A stretch of 64,000 bases of DNA, from the NCBI RefSeq assembly GCF_030035675.1, contig NC_084481.1, forward strand, positions 49,536,399 through 49,600,398, in the 5' to 3' direction. The notes under the pieces are model-generated. The model was not told where the DNA came from. It ran no database searches and was given only the letters and a program-made list of their open reading frames with translations. Origin of the DNA: Rhineura floridana (Eukaryota > Chordata > Lepidosauria > Squamata > Rhineuridae). Positions 44,345 to 55,235 of this stretch are shown piece after piece. The position numbers and the translations under genes are program-made. Within the stretch, counting starts at the first letter, position 1. Every line of letters starts with the position of its first letter.

Positions 44345-45040
44345 GACTTCATACGAAATATTTTGCACTTTATTCACTACTGCATGCACCTACATCTTGC
44401 TTAACTGGGTATTGCTGAAGACTATGTGAAAATGCAGGGTTATGTTGGTATACATTGCCAAGTGAAGTATAGAAACTTCATGGAGCCCTCAAAGAGTTCT
44501 TAGAGTATGTAATTTATAGCCATTTCTTTGCCTTTCCCCTTTTTAAAGCTGAAAATGCTGCTTCAGAACTTAAAACGTGGCACAGAAGGGTTTCATTTTT
44601 TTGCTGCTGTGATAATCTGATATGTTGATTTCCACTTTATCCAGAATTAATGATGTGTAGCAACATGCTGTATAATGCTGACATATGAAGTTCTTAATGT
44701 TCATAATTGCCTAATAGCAACGTTCACAAATTATAAATTTAAATGTATAGCTCTGCCACTTCTTACCTTGATTATTAAATTGGAAATTTATTATTGTACT
44801 TAGCAATGCACTCTCTAGAAATGCAATAGGGCAAGTTTTCTTCAGCTAAAAATGCACGGCATGATCCATCCAAAGTTATGCTACTTCAAAATCCTATTGA
44901 TTGCTTATGTTCCTCATTGAAATCAGTAGGAGTGTTTTATTCTGGCTGGATCATGTCTATTTAGTATTAGCATTATTTGTTTTTGTATATTTTCTAGTAC
45001 CAAAGTGAAGAAATAAAATAGAAAGTATCTTAATTACTAG
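44345..45040 (+). other. COBLL1: COBLL1 3' UTR (proximal form)
   Basis: AT-rich, repeat-free sequence directly after the stop. It holds an ATTAAA at 44774 and a canonical AATAAA at 45012-45017, so a transcript end near 45030-45045 is expected. A distal form is possible because unique AT-rich sequence resumes after the reversed composite repeat and holds another AATAAA at 49217. Confidence 0.6.
45012..45017 (+). promoter_or_regulatory. polyadenylation signal AATAAA, proximal
   Basis: Canonical hexamer 668 bases after the COBLL1 stop, in repeat-free UTR sequence. Cleavage would fall 10-30 bases downstream. Confidence 0.55.
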
Positions 45041-45257
45041 TTTATGAACACTGTGAGTTTTCTTATAAATGCAAACATTGTTACACAACCAGTCTTAATG
45101 TATACTAGAAAATTCCTTGCTGCTGTAACATGCTGCAATAGCAGCACTGGTGAAGTCCCAGGCGTTTTCCAAAGGCAACAACTTGGTCAGCACTCTAGGC
45201 TACATAAAGATATCCGAACAGAACATCAGGCTTGCTGTAGCAACTTTTATTCTGGGA

Positions 45258-45391
45258 CAGGGTTAGGGAGCCTGTGCTCAGATATTGTTAGACTCCCAAC
45301 TCCCATCATCCCAGCCAGCATGGCTAATAGTCAGAGATGATGGGAGCTGTATTCCAGCAACATCGGGAGAGCCACAGGTTCTACATCCCTG
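45258..45391. mobile_element. palindromic mini-transposon
   Basis: CAGGGTTAGGGAGCCTGTG at the left and CACAGGTTCTACATCCCTG at the right are inverted, with CTCCCAACTCCCATCATCC and its inverse inside. A diverged relative is at 53869-53990. Confidence 0.6.
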
Positions 45392-46595
45392 CTGTAGGAC
45401 CTGAATAGTTGAGGGCAGATCCACACAACCTAAAATATGTTCACTAATAGGCAAAAACCTTGTGGTTTAAGAACATACCTATAGCCAACAGATAGTTCCC
45501 TTTTTGGGCAGCTATAGTGAATGCACCAGGGGAGCAGGAGACCTGACTTCTCTGAGATATTGTACTGCCCTGCAAATTTGTAAAAATGCAAACACAATTT
45601 GGGTTGGTCTTTCACAGTCCAATCCACTTCCTGTGTAGCTTGGAAGAATTTGGTAACGTGCCTCTGAGCATATGGTGAGTGGTGGCAACACCTGCCATCT
45701 CCAACGATGGAGAATTATATTTTTGTATGTTTGTTGGTGTTCTTCTTACTTTGCTTCTTTCCTGTGTTACTAATGTTTCTACTGAGAATCTAACCTAGAA
45801 AATTATATTTCTCTCATTATTCATCCTAGAAATCTGTTGTCAAATTTATTTTTATTAATTTCAAACACCTTTTATTGGTCAGTGTCATATGATGGTGAAG
45901 ACAGCCTTTTGTGTTTCAAACTGGAGGTTATATTCTGTTTTGGGTGCATTAACAGTTGAATCTGAAACTGCAGTTTGATGTAAAATCAAACTGATTACAG
46001 TATGTTGCTACTTAAGCAATGAATCTAGCTGTTGGAAAAAACAAACTTGGCCTGCCCAAGATGCATGTTTTTAGCTTGCTTAAACCACTCCAGTTAAGGA
46101 AAGGTGGGCATGGTCAATTAAAAACGTTGAGCACACCTAGAAATTTGCTGGAATATATTTTGCCTCCCACTGCTTTATCTTGTGCAAATAGAGACACTCC
46201 TCATGTCCATTGGAGACTATTCTGCAGAACAGTCAGTGCCATTATTCCACAATTATTTTTGGAGTTTTTTAGTGTAAATTTTTCAAAGTGTTGCTATACT
46301 TCACATATTCACAGAAAGAGAAGCAAAAGAAAATGATTTACTATAGGAAACTTCACTAAAATTGCGAAGTAAATCAGACATATTTAAAGTGACTATCTGA
46401 ACTGTATCAACTGTCTTAATATTCTTGCTTTCTCCCTGCTAAAACACGATCAGCACAGCACATGTCTTGTTTCTGTTATTTGGGCTGATTGCAGGTGTTT
46501 CCACCACTCACCATATGCTCAGAGGTACATTTTACCAAATTCTTCCAAGTTACACACCAAATTGTGCTTGCATTTTGACAAATTTGTAGGGCAGT

Positions 46596-46645
46596 AAGAG
46601 TCGGAAACGACTTGCACTACAAGTGCGGGGACACCTTTACCTTTA
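46596..46645 (+). mobile_element. 5'-truncated Sauria SINE end
   Basis: GAGTCGGAAACGACTTGCAC and GTGCGGGGACACCTTTACC are the last 50 bases of the SINE at 31765-32073. It interrupts the arm of copy D between GGGCAGTA and CAATATC. Confidence 0.7.
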
Positions 46646-46857
46646 CAATATCTCAGAGAGGAGGTCAGATCTCCTGCTCCCCTTGCGCATTCACTATAGC
46701 TGCCCAATTTCCCTGCTTTTTAAAGTTTGATGCCAATACCAGTTGGCTATAGCTATCTTCTTAAACCGTACAAGGTTGTTTTTGGGTTTTTTTGCCTATT
46801 AGTGAATTTCTCTGCTTTCTAGATCCAGGAGGGAAGAAATGGGATTGCTGATAATGG

Positions 46858-47371
46858 GTTGATCATTTCAATGCTTATTGAGTTCAATGAGATTTACTCC
46901 CATGCAATCATGCTTGGGATAGTGCAACTGACCATGGGGGGATGGGGAGGGGAGGAGGAGGAAGAGCAGGGATAGGGGAGGGCAGAGAGGGGGAGGGGAA
47001 GGGCAGATTTGATTGTTGGCATACTTCTGTGCAATAATGCTTAGGATAGGTGAAACTGACCACAGGAGAAAGAAGGAAGGGAGAGAGGAGGGGAAGGAGA
47101 GGGGGAGGGGAAAGGCAGGTCTGATCGTTTGCATGTTTATTGAGTTCAATGGCATTTACTCCTGTGCAATCATGCTTAGAATAGGTAAAACTGATTATGG
47201 AGGAAGAGGGAGAGGGGGGGAGGGAGGAGTGAAGGAAGGGGGAAGGAAGGGGCAAAATGGAGGGGATAGGAGGGAGGACGAGGGGAAGGCATGTTTGATC
47301 ATTTGCATGCTTTTTGAGTTTAATGGGATTTACTCCTGTACAGTCATGCTTAGGAAAGGTGAAACTGACCT
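46858..47371 (-). repeat. tandem array, four units, copy D
   Basis: Units start near 46858, 47009, 47120 and 47297, each with the TGCAATCATGCTTAGGATAG-type core on the plus strand, separated by GGGAGGGG-rich spacers. Long open frames across it on both strands follow the low-complexity spacers and are not genes. Confidence 0.7.
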
Positions 47372-47589
47372 GGGGGAGGAAAGGAAGGGAGGGGGAGGGG
47401 AGAGGGAGGGGAGGAGATTGGGTTGGCGGGCACTGGGCAGATGGAAAGCCCCTTTCCCAAAGGAAAACATTGTGAACAGTATCATTGTTTTTCAGGGTTT
47501 CCCCCACCTTTTTAGCAGGCACATGTAGTCTCCCACCCAAATTTAAACCAGAGCTGTCCCTGGCCGAATCCACACCAGACCTTTATTTC

Positions 47590-47812
47590 ACTTGAGACAG
47601 TCATGGCTTCCCCCAAAGAATCCTGGGAAGTATAGTTTGTGAAGGGTGCTGAGGGGAGTTACTAGGAGAGGTCTTATTCCCCAGAAGAGGGGCTGACTGT
47701 TAAACCACTCTGGCTAAAGGAGCTCTGTCAGGGGAATAGGAGTCTCCTAATAACTCTCAGCACCATTCACACACTACACTTCCCAGGATTCTTTGGGGGA
47801 AGCCATGACTGA
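47590..47812. mobile_element. nested palindrome within copy D
   Basis: CAGTCATGGCTTCCCCCAAA at the left and TTTGGGGGAAGCCATGACTG at the right are exact inverses, with AATCCTGGGAAGT inside each arm. Centre about 130 bases. Counterparts lie in A, B and E. Confidence 0.65.
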
Positions 47813-48336
47813 AAGCGAAATAAAGGTCTGGCATGGGTGGGCCCCCTGAGTAACTAAGCCAAACAGCTGTGAGTCTGGCTTGTAGAACACTGACAGTTCT
47901 TATAATAGACTTCAATGTTATATTTCTTAAATTAATTAAAAATCAGCCAAGCATTTTTTTTAACTTTTAAGCTGCAGAAGATGAAGGTCAGAGTATGGGG
48001 GAAGGTCAGTAATAGGCTTTAATTAATTTTTAATTAATTTCAACAAATTATGAGACCTCTGACAGAAAAAAATCCAAAAGGGGTCTGGATTTCCCCCCTC
48101 TTGTTTTACACTTTGAACTCTCAATTCTCTCTGACTGTTGTCTGTGTCACTATGAAAACTTAAGAGGGTTGTTAAGCAAGCATTTCTCAGTTCAGGACTA
48201 AGTTTTGTAAGGCTTTGTTTTGAAATGAGCTTATGGGAAGCAGCAGAATGGCATGGAAGGGTATTTTCAATTTAACATTGTGGAATATGAAAAATCCATG
48301 CTGGCTATAGTATACAGCTACTCTCATGGCTGTATA

Positions 48337-49460
48337 AATAGGTAACAGGTATGTGAATCAGTGTTTATTTCCTTACCATGATTTTTTACTGTACAATGCT
48401 GACCTCCGGTAAACCCTCCCCTGTGCTCCTATCCTGCTGCACTTTTGACAGCTGAGTAAAAATTGGAGAGGGATGTGCTGGCTAGAACATGGATACACTG
48501 TTTTGGGATTGACACCTCAAGAATTGGGATTGTGTTAGCTGATGAGTAGCACTCAAGAAGTATTACATCTCTGAGCGGTAGTGAATACTCTTGAACCTTA
48601 TTTGGCAGTTGATACAAATTTTAAGGGTAAGAAAAAGGACTATGGATCAGATACAGTGTGAGGCGTTCTCAAGGGAGAGCAGCATTGACCCAGAGCTTCT
48701 AAAATTAATTTGAACTAGGCTGAAAAATACGTAAAGAAGCTGAATGTGCCAAAGATAATTCTTTTTCTCAGAAAAGCGATAACTTTTCTTAGTTAACTTT
48801 TAAAATATCACTTTAAAATTCAGGAAATCAAAGGCAGGGGATGAAAAAAGAAAACCCAAACTCCGCTTTCTATAAGTAAGAGAAGAGGTGGTGGTGATTT
48901 CTACATTATAAAATCTGTTTTAATGACACTTTAAAACAGCACCATGTCAATGAACTAGTTTTATAAATCTAATAAATTCCATAGCTGTAGAATTAAATAA
49001 TTGCTACTGAAATAGACAAGTTAGGTTGAGCAGCAATGTACAGACAGCAAAAAGCTCAGTAACAGATGTGGCACTTCTTTTTCTGTTCATCTTTTCCTGT
49101 CAAATTAACATTGTATTTGTGTGACAAAATGTATTTGTGATCCTAGCTCTGAACTGAGTTTGTAGATATATGCTGCAAATACTGGGATACTTTCTAAATA
49201 AGTAATGGTTTTGTTAAATAAACATAATTGTATTTAGTTTACTCTTAATGAACTGCTTAATAGTTGTAGAATGTTCTTGTCATTTAAAAAAAATCAAATT
49301 ACTTTCTACACTTCTTGCTTTTGTAAGATGTGGATCACTTTTTAACAATGACATTCTCCAAATATTTTGTACAGTGATTTGCATTGATCCATATATGAGA
49401 GTGGACGTCTGAAAAAGAAGGCATGAAGTACACAATTGTTAACTAAAGAATGCCTTTACA
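48337..49460 (+). other. AT-rich unique-looking stretch, possible distal 3' UTR
   Basis: No repeat recognised from about 48600 to 49420. AT-rich with an AATAAA at 49217. It could be distal COBLL1 3' UTR, split from the proximal part by copy D; no proof in sequence. Confidence 0.3.
49217..49222 (+). promoter_or_regulatory. possible distal polyadenylation signal
   Basis: AATAAA inside 48.6-49.4 kb, an AT-rich stretch that looks unlike the surrounding repeats and could be distal COBLL1 3' UTR. The assignment is speculative. Confidence 0.25.
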
Positions 49461-50520
49461 CATGCTGTTTACTGGCATAGTTGTGACTTCAACCAGTGGG
49501 TTGTATATCCAGTATAGCATGTAGCCAATAGTTCCATCAACCCAAGAATTTCTCCTTGCATGGAGGTATGATCTCCCTCTCTCCTCCCCCCCCCCGTGCC
49601 TGCTAAATCTGTTCTGGGTTTCCCCCCAACCCTCCAGAGCAGATTAGGGGGGAGGAAGGGGGAAGTCCTGCTGCGCAAGTTGAAATCCTTGTGCTGACAT
49701 TACATTTATTTAGCACTATGTTGGATACAACCCAGTGTGGTGGGTTGCCACCATTCACCTGACCTCCAGTCAGTCATATCACTGCTGCTTACTGCAAGGG
49801 AACAGGTGGTAAGGTTGGTACAGCCTAAACACACTGGCAGGAGGCTGGGATTGGCTTTGCCTGTGCATTCTTACCACATCAACCTTGCCACTCCCCCTCT
49901 ACCTCCCAGTAAGTAGCAGCAATGCACTACATCACCTGCTACTGCCTACTTCAGAGCAGTGTGGTTATATATCTGCGAACAGGCTTTTTTAATATGTTTA
50001 CAAATCATGATCATAGTGTCCTGTCCTTTGGAAGGCAAGTTACTTTTGCAACATGTAAACATGCCACAAAATTGGACCATGTGGGCAGAAATCTCTACTT
50101 GGACTGGGGTGGGAACACTTAGGCATAAATTTGGTCTTAGAATACTCAGATGACTGAAAGCCTTCAGGTAGCCCTTCAAGAGGTATAATAACATCGGGAA
50201 GCAATTTGTACCCAATGACAATATGGGTAAGTCCAGTGTTGTCATCACTGGTTCCATAGTACCTGAGCATATGTAGAGGGCAGTTTGCTGAAGTTGGTTT
50301 TGTCCAGTCTGCTTTTAAAGTTTTGTGCATGGTTCTGCAATGGCATGGAAAATCTCCCCAGTTCCCAGCTTTGGGCCAGTCAGTACACATGAACAGCTCA
50401 GATAATGCATTTAGCCTCTCTATATAGCCTGTGTCATGTACACTACCCTTCCCCTATTTTTATGGTAGGTGTGAAACTGCAGCCCTCATACAGCTTCTCT
50501 TCCTCTTTGGGTTACAGTCT
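49461..50520. other. intergenic, no feature seen
   Basis: Poly-C near 49584. Overlapping open frames at 49922-50390 on both strands have no recognised domain. Confidence 0.4.
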
Positions 50521-50702
50521 GTAGTTCTGTGGTAGAGCATCATCTTTGCATGAAAAGATCCCAGGTTTGATCCCTGCTGTCTGCAGGTAGGGCTGCAAAA
50601 AACTCCTGTCTGAACCATTGATAGTTGCTGCCAGTCAGTGTCAACAAGACTGAGCTAGATGGACCAATGGTCTGGCTTGGTATAAGACAGCTTCCTATGT
50701 TT
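50521..50702 (+). mobile_element. tRNA-derived SINE, near full length
   Basis: GTGGTAGAGCATCATCTTTG (A-box side), CAGGTTTGATCCCTGCTG (B box), TGCCAGTCAGTGTCAACAAG, AGCTAGATGGACCAATGG and CAGCTTCCTATGTTTT. Best copy of its family here; relatives at 6275, 33346, 53993 (minus), 56836 (minus) and 63270. Confidence 0.7.
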
Positions 50703-50734
50703 TCCAGGAGGAGAAGAGTAGCAGCAAACTTTAT

Positions 50735-51110
50735 TTATTCATTTATATCCCACCCTTCCTCCCAGCAGGAGCCCATAACATAATATACTACAAATTTTAA
50801 GAATGTGCACTTGTTTATTCATAGTATATACACAGTACTGATATGCTGCCCAGTATTATCTAAATTTTAGGGTGGCTGGCAAAAAAGCACAGCTAAACAA
50901 TGCAATACAGCAAATCAACATAAAGCAGCAGATAAAACAAGTAGAGCAAATGAAAACATTGCTGGCGAACAGAATTTTAAAATGTCTGGATAATAAAAAA
51001 GTGGTTGCCTGGTCCCTGAAGAATACAATGTTGGTGCCAGGTGGGCCTCCATAGAGAGAGCATTCCATAACTGGGAGAGCATGCTGAAAATTCCACTTCA
51101 GAAACAATAA
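50735..51110 (-). mobile_element. L2-like LINE 3' end, minus strand
   Basis: TTTATATCCCACCCTTCCTC tail at 50740-50765 and a GAGAGAGCATTCCATAACTG block at 51051-51070, which matches the C-terminal ORF2 region of the element at 35420-37018. Decayed. Confidence 0.6.
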
Positions 51111-52547
51111 AATCATTGCCTTGAAAGACTAAAACCAAAGGGGGGGGGAAATCTAGAAATTCTGGTCAACCACAAGGTCATTGTGATGCTATCTGTGTTT
51201 ACTCAGAAGTAAGTCTTGCTGTGTTCAATGGGTCTTCCTTCCAGACAAGTCAAAATTGCAGACTGAGTCACTAATGCAATGAAGCTATGAAGACTAACAT
51301 TTTGAGTGGCATTTCCAGAAGGGAGATGGAAGTATAAAAACTGTTATTCCAGGTATCTCAATTTGGTCTCCTGAGACACAGAGAAATAAACCAAAACAAG
51401 TTAAAGAAGCAGCAAGAATAATCATTGATAGAATAGAGAACAGGTGAAAAAAGAATTGCCTATGATGAGCTTAGTAAACAGGAGAGTATACAGTTGTAGC
51501 AATGTAGATAACAGTGAGAATATATTGAAATAAAATATAGTCAGAAAAAGGTAAGCAATGATTAAAGGCAAAAGAAAATTAAGATATTGATGTCCATTGC
51601 TTTGATGGAAGACTTCTTGCTACAGTGGAGCATCGCCTTCTCCATGGTGTTTCAAAGGATTCCCCCAACCCTCTGGAACATAGGGAACACAACGAGCAAG
51701 AGGGAATCACCTAAGATCACCTTCATTCCTCTGCCGATGAAGGGCTCCATTGAGCCTTCCATCATGGTGGAACACCAAGTGGATACAATCCATGGAAAAC
51801 ATCCCTTTAGAAGACCAGGGAGCTAAAATGTCTGGCCTTTTGATCTTGTTGTATTGATCTTGTTGGCTTTATGGTTTCCTTGTACTGATGTATGCATTTT
51901 TACAGATGATTGCATGGGAGCCTTCAAGCTTGAAGGGTGTGTTATAAATGCAATAAATAATAAAAATGTTTCAAAGGGAAATTGGAGAGAGGAATACAAA
52001 ATATATTATTTTAATCATCTCCCCTGCCCCTGTTTCAATTTCAGAGTAGAGAATACTGTCCCAGATAGGTCAGTGGCCCAATCCAGGAGAAGGCAGCTAT
52101 GTTCAAGTGCCTCAATTGTGGCGTCTTGGTATTTGCTGTAAAATTTGTTTCTAATGAAAGTGCTAGAATTCAAGCTTGAATTCTCAGAATAAGTTACAGT
52201 AACTCATTTAAAAACCCAAGATCAAATTGCAGCATGTGCTACCATATATGCTTACTTGGAAGTAAATCCTAATATATGTATATGACTTAAGTTTTGCAGT
52301 GCCATCCTATACAATTTGGGCAGAAATAAGTCATCCCATGTAAGACTACATAAAATCGCAGTCACATTATTTTGCAGATACCCTTTTCATTTTAAACATT
52401 TGACTTTTCTGTCAAGGAATGGCACTTTACAAGTACTGTTCCTCTCACGTGACTAGAGTTCAATTACCATGGCTGGAGATAATACACTGCCTGATCTTTT
52501 GTGATGTGATTCCTGTGGTGTTAATTCTTTTGAGAGGAAGCAGAATC
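51111..52547. other. intergenic, MITE-like fragments only
   Basis: MITE-like stretches at about 51180-51270 and 52215-52320. An open frame at 51587-51826 (TLWNIGNTTSKRESPKITF) has no known domain and no gene context; not called. Confidence 0.35.
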
Positions 52548-52633
52548 AGCCTCAGCCAGCATTGCCAATGGTCAGGAAAGATGGGAATTGTGGTCCAACA
52601 ACATCTGGAGGCACACTGGTTGGGAAAGGCTGC
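52548..52633. mobile_element. mini-transposon half-copy, CAGCCTTCCC family
   Basis: GATGGGAATTGTGGTCCAAC, then ACACTGGTTGGGAAAGGCTG. Right half only. Confidence 0.45.
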
Positions 52634-52898
52634 TCTAGAGTTATTTACCTTACACTGGTGGAGGAGATTGAGATTTTGTTTGCATTAATGTGATGGAAAG
52701 CTGTATAGTTAGATATTCTTTATATTGCACAATAAAAACAGGAATGGTGAAATTTATTTTCCAAAGGCTGGTATGTCATATTTAATGGAAAATAGTGTTT
52801 TTTATCAGAGGTTATTAGAAATATTTGAAGGAGAAAAGTTAGCTCCCTTAGCACACAGGTTTGAAAGCAATCTCTGTTGAGATAACATGGAAGGTAGT

Positions 52899-53561
52899 TG
52901 TCCTGTTCTGAGCGGGATCCACAAGACGGAGACGCGGGTGCAATTAAATTGTGTTTTATTAAAGTAATGGATACATCAAAAGCAGTGCACTTCATAGAAA
53001 CCCCTAAGCTATCTCACTAGAATTCCCTAACTGCACTCTAGGCATGCTCTGCAACGTTGAAAGAAAGCTGACTCAGCAGCTCCATCCCGGAAGCGGCAGG
53101 CTTAAATAGGCAGGGTCTTGAAGCGTACTCTCTGGCTCCTGCTCAATTCTTGCCTCTGGCCTGTCTGTTTCTCCCTGTGTCGAGAGAGTGTGGTGAAGGG
53201 GTGTGTGCTTCCAACACCTCGTCCGAAGAAACCTGCTCCTTAGCCAGAGATTCGCGGTCAGGTGGCAGTGACGTGTTGGACTCATCCCGTGATCCACTGG
53301 GTAAAGGGGGAGGTAACGCCCGCTCCGGCTCATCATCTAGCTGCTCCTCTGACATGTCTGGGGGTAGCGCGCTCTCCCCGGCTGGGACAGCGCCGTCCGT
53401 GGGAACTGGCCTGAAATCCTCCTTACTCCCTCACTCAAGGTCTTGTGGAGTCTCAACAACTCCTGGGCCATCCTCGCCTTCTGACAGCTGAGAAGCCTGA
53501 AACTCATATCCCCCGCCCTCCAGGTCCTCGCAAGAGGGTTGGGGCTCGACAGTAGTCAACA
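52899..53561 (-). mobile_element. probable solo LTR of an LTR retrotransposon (fossil)
   Basis: A 663-bp GC-rich block unlike its surroundings. On the minus strand it begins TGTTGACTAC (53561) and ends AACAGGACA (52899), the TG...CA form of an LTR. It has a TATA-like CTATTTAAG at 53101-53110 and an AATAAA at 52955-52960 near the 3' end, which would mark U3, R and U5. No internal coding region or second LTR is next to it. A convincing target duplication was not found. Family (Gypsy-like or other) cannot be fixed from the LTR alone. Open frames across it are not called. Confidence 0.6.
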
Positions 53562-53571
53562 GTTACCACTA

Positions 53572-53748
53572 TTATTTATTATTTATTTTTTACATTTATA
53601 CTCTGCTTTTCTTTTCATGATAGAAACCCAAGGCGGCTTACATATAGTTCCCAGGCGGTCTCCCATCCAGGCACTGACCAGACCTGACCCTGCTTAGCTT
53701 CAGCAGGGTGCTGGCCTCATGTGCCTTCAGGCCATAGCCTGGGACACT
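53572..53748 (-). mobile_element. 5S-rRNA-derived SINE, minus strand
   Basis: The plus strand at 53652-53700 reads CAGGCGGTCTCCCATCCAGG, ACTGACCAGACCTGACCCTG and CTTAGCTTC, the reverse complement of the 5S rRNA segment holding its internal promoter. Homology extends to about 53748 (GGCCATAGCCTGG). The 3' tail on the minus strand (53572-53650) ends in an A/T-rich repeat like L2-type tails. This is the SINE3-like (5S-headed) design. Confidence 0.8.
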
Positions 53749-53868
53749 ACTGAGCAAAAACCCAAGGGAAGGGTCCATGCCCTTTGATTCACATATGAAA
53801 ATATAGAAACAGATTAACCTACTTCTATGAGTCTGGCAATTGGTCCCTGTAGCCTGGCATGAGAGGAC

Positions 53869-53990
53869 CTGTGGATCTCCAGATGTTGTTAGCCTACAAC
53901 TCTCGTCATCCCTGACTATTGGTTATTCTGGTTAGGGTTGATGGGAGTTATAGTTCAGCTACACGTGAAGGGTCATTGGTTCCCTGCCCT
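53869..53990. mobile_element. diverged palindromic mini-transposon
   Basis: CTCCAGATGTTGTTAGCCTA, CAACTCTCGTCATCCCTGAC and the inverse TTGATGGGAGTTATAGTTCA. Related to 45258-45391. Confidence 0.5.
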
Positions 53991-53992
53991 GA

Positions 53993-54172
53993 TCTAGCTG
54001 AAAATTGCCTGTACTGACTGTCAGTGACTCTCAAGGGTCTGAGTCAGGAGCCTTTTGTATCATTTGCTACCTTAGATTCTTTCAACTGGCCTGGAAATGC
54101 ATGCCAGGAATTGAACATGAGACTTTCTGCAGGCAAAAAAGTTCTGCCATTGAGCAATAGCCCCTCCCAACC
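53993..54172 (-). mobile_element. tRNA-derived SINE, minus strand
   Basis: Plus strand reads TGATCTAGCTGAAAATTG, GTACTGACTGTCAGTGACTC, and ATGCCAGGAATTGAACATGA then CTTTCTGCAGGCAAAAAAGT, the reverse of the SINE at 50521. Confidence 0.6.
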
Positions 54173-55235
54173 AAAAAGTTGGCTAGGTCCACACCATGCA
54201 GGCACATGTCTATTCACTGACTAGCAGTGTGCTGTAAAGCCACTGATGCCATTAGTCCATGCCTGTGCCCATGAAATCTTATTTTATATATAATTTGTTT
54301 TTATGCATCTTCTAAAAGAGACCAAAGAGAACCATTAAATGAAAAGAACCAATCTTAGTTCCTGAAAAGATGGCACCTGCAGCAAAGTCACATTGTCCGT
54401 TCTTATAGCCAAGGGCAGGTTCATATGGGAGAATGTGGGATTTCTTGAGCCTGCTACTGCTCAGGCCGTGTACGCAATTAGTATCAGAAGAATGTTATAA
54501 ACAGCTGTTAAGGCATGGATGTGTAACACGCTGAGAACAGCACATTAAAAATCCTCTCAGTTGTCTGAGCTAAGAGATAAAAATAGTACAGGATTCTGCT
54601 TCTATATTTTGACATAATTAGGGAAAGAGGCACAACAGGGAAAAGAACTCCTGTGTTTCCTAAGACCTAAATTTGGATTTTGTTTTCATAGATGAATCTC
54701 ACATTGAATAAATGCTAACAGTTCAAGGGATGTGGAATCACTTTGAAGTGTGAAGTTCCCTCAGATAGTTTACAGTTTCAGATCACACACATCCTGTCTA
54801 ATTGCTATTCTCCGTTAATGAAATGTTGCTGAGTAGGGGGGAAGGGGTGTGTGATGGGGTGGCTGTGTATGGTGCAGAACAAATGTGGCAACAGTAAAGG
54901 AAGACTATAATATATATCAGTTGGAAATAAATATTTGACAATGAGTTGTATCATTGTCTGGTTTTAATGATGGCAATAGTCATGATGACAGACTTGTTTA
55001 TGAAACAGTGACAAGTTAGGGCATTTCCAGACTGTTGCTATTTTGGGGTGGGATTCAATCATATACTGGCAAATTCAGGTTATTAATGATATTTGTTAGC
55101 AGCTTTTTCCCCAAAATGAAACTCAAAGCAACTTACAAAAAAACTCAAACATATACAGAATAAAGATAACAGTACAAAAAAAAGGGGGGGGACACAAAAT
55201 ATACGAATCGAAACTCAGAAAACAACAGAATAAAT
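54173..55235. other. intergenic, no feature seen
   Basis: Nothing recognised apart from a weak LINE-tail-like stretch at 55085-55160. Confidence 0.4.

Larger units (their letters stand above)
45442..48336 (-). mobile_element. composite repeat copy D, reversed
   Basis: Copy in opposite orientation, 1.1 kb after the COBLL1 stop. Inverted-repeat element at 45442-46804, tandem array at 46858-47371, nested palindrome at 47590-47812, and hairpin end GGCTGTATA at 48336. It lacks the LINE tail of A and B. The internal flank next to the CACTA end (GCAGAGAAATT on the minus strand) is the same as in A-C, while both outer flanks are different. Confidence 0.75.

Noticed and set aside
46868-47573. Long overlapping frames on both strands (171 and 221 residues)
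   Set aside because: They follow the purine- and pyrimidine-rich spacers of the tandem array; composition is low-complexity Pro/Ser or Gly/Glu.
53150-53491. GC-rich 113-codon frame, considered as a GRB14 first exon or CpG-island gene
   Set aside because: It falls within a block with LTR-like ends, a TATA-like box and a polyadenylation signal on the opposite strand, and no recognisable protein domain.
53652-53748. Considered as a functional 5S rRNA gene
   Set aside because: Diverged and incomplete, with a LINE-like tail; a 5S-derived SINE explains it.
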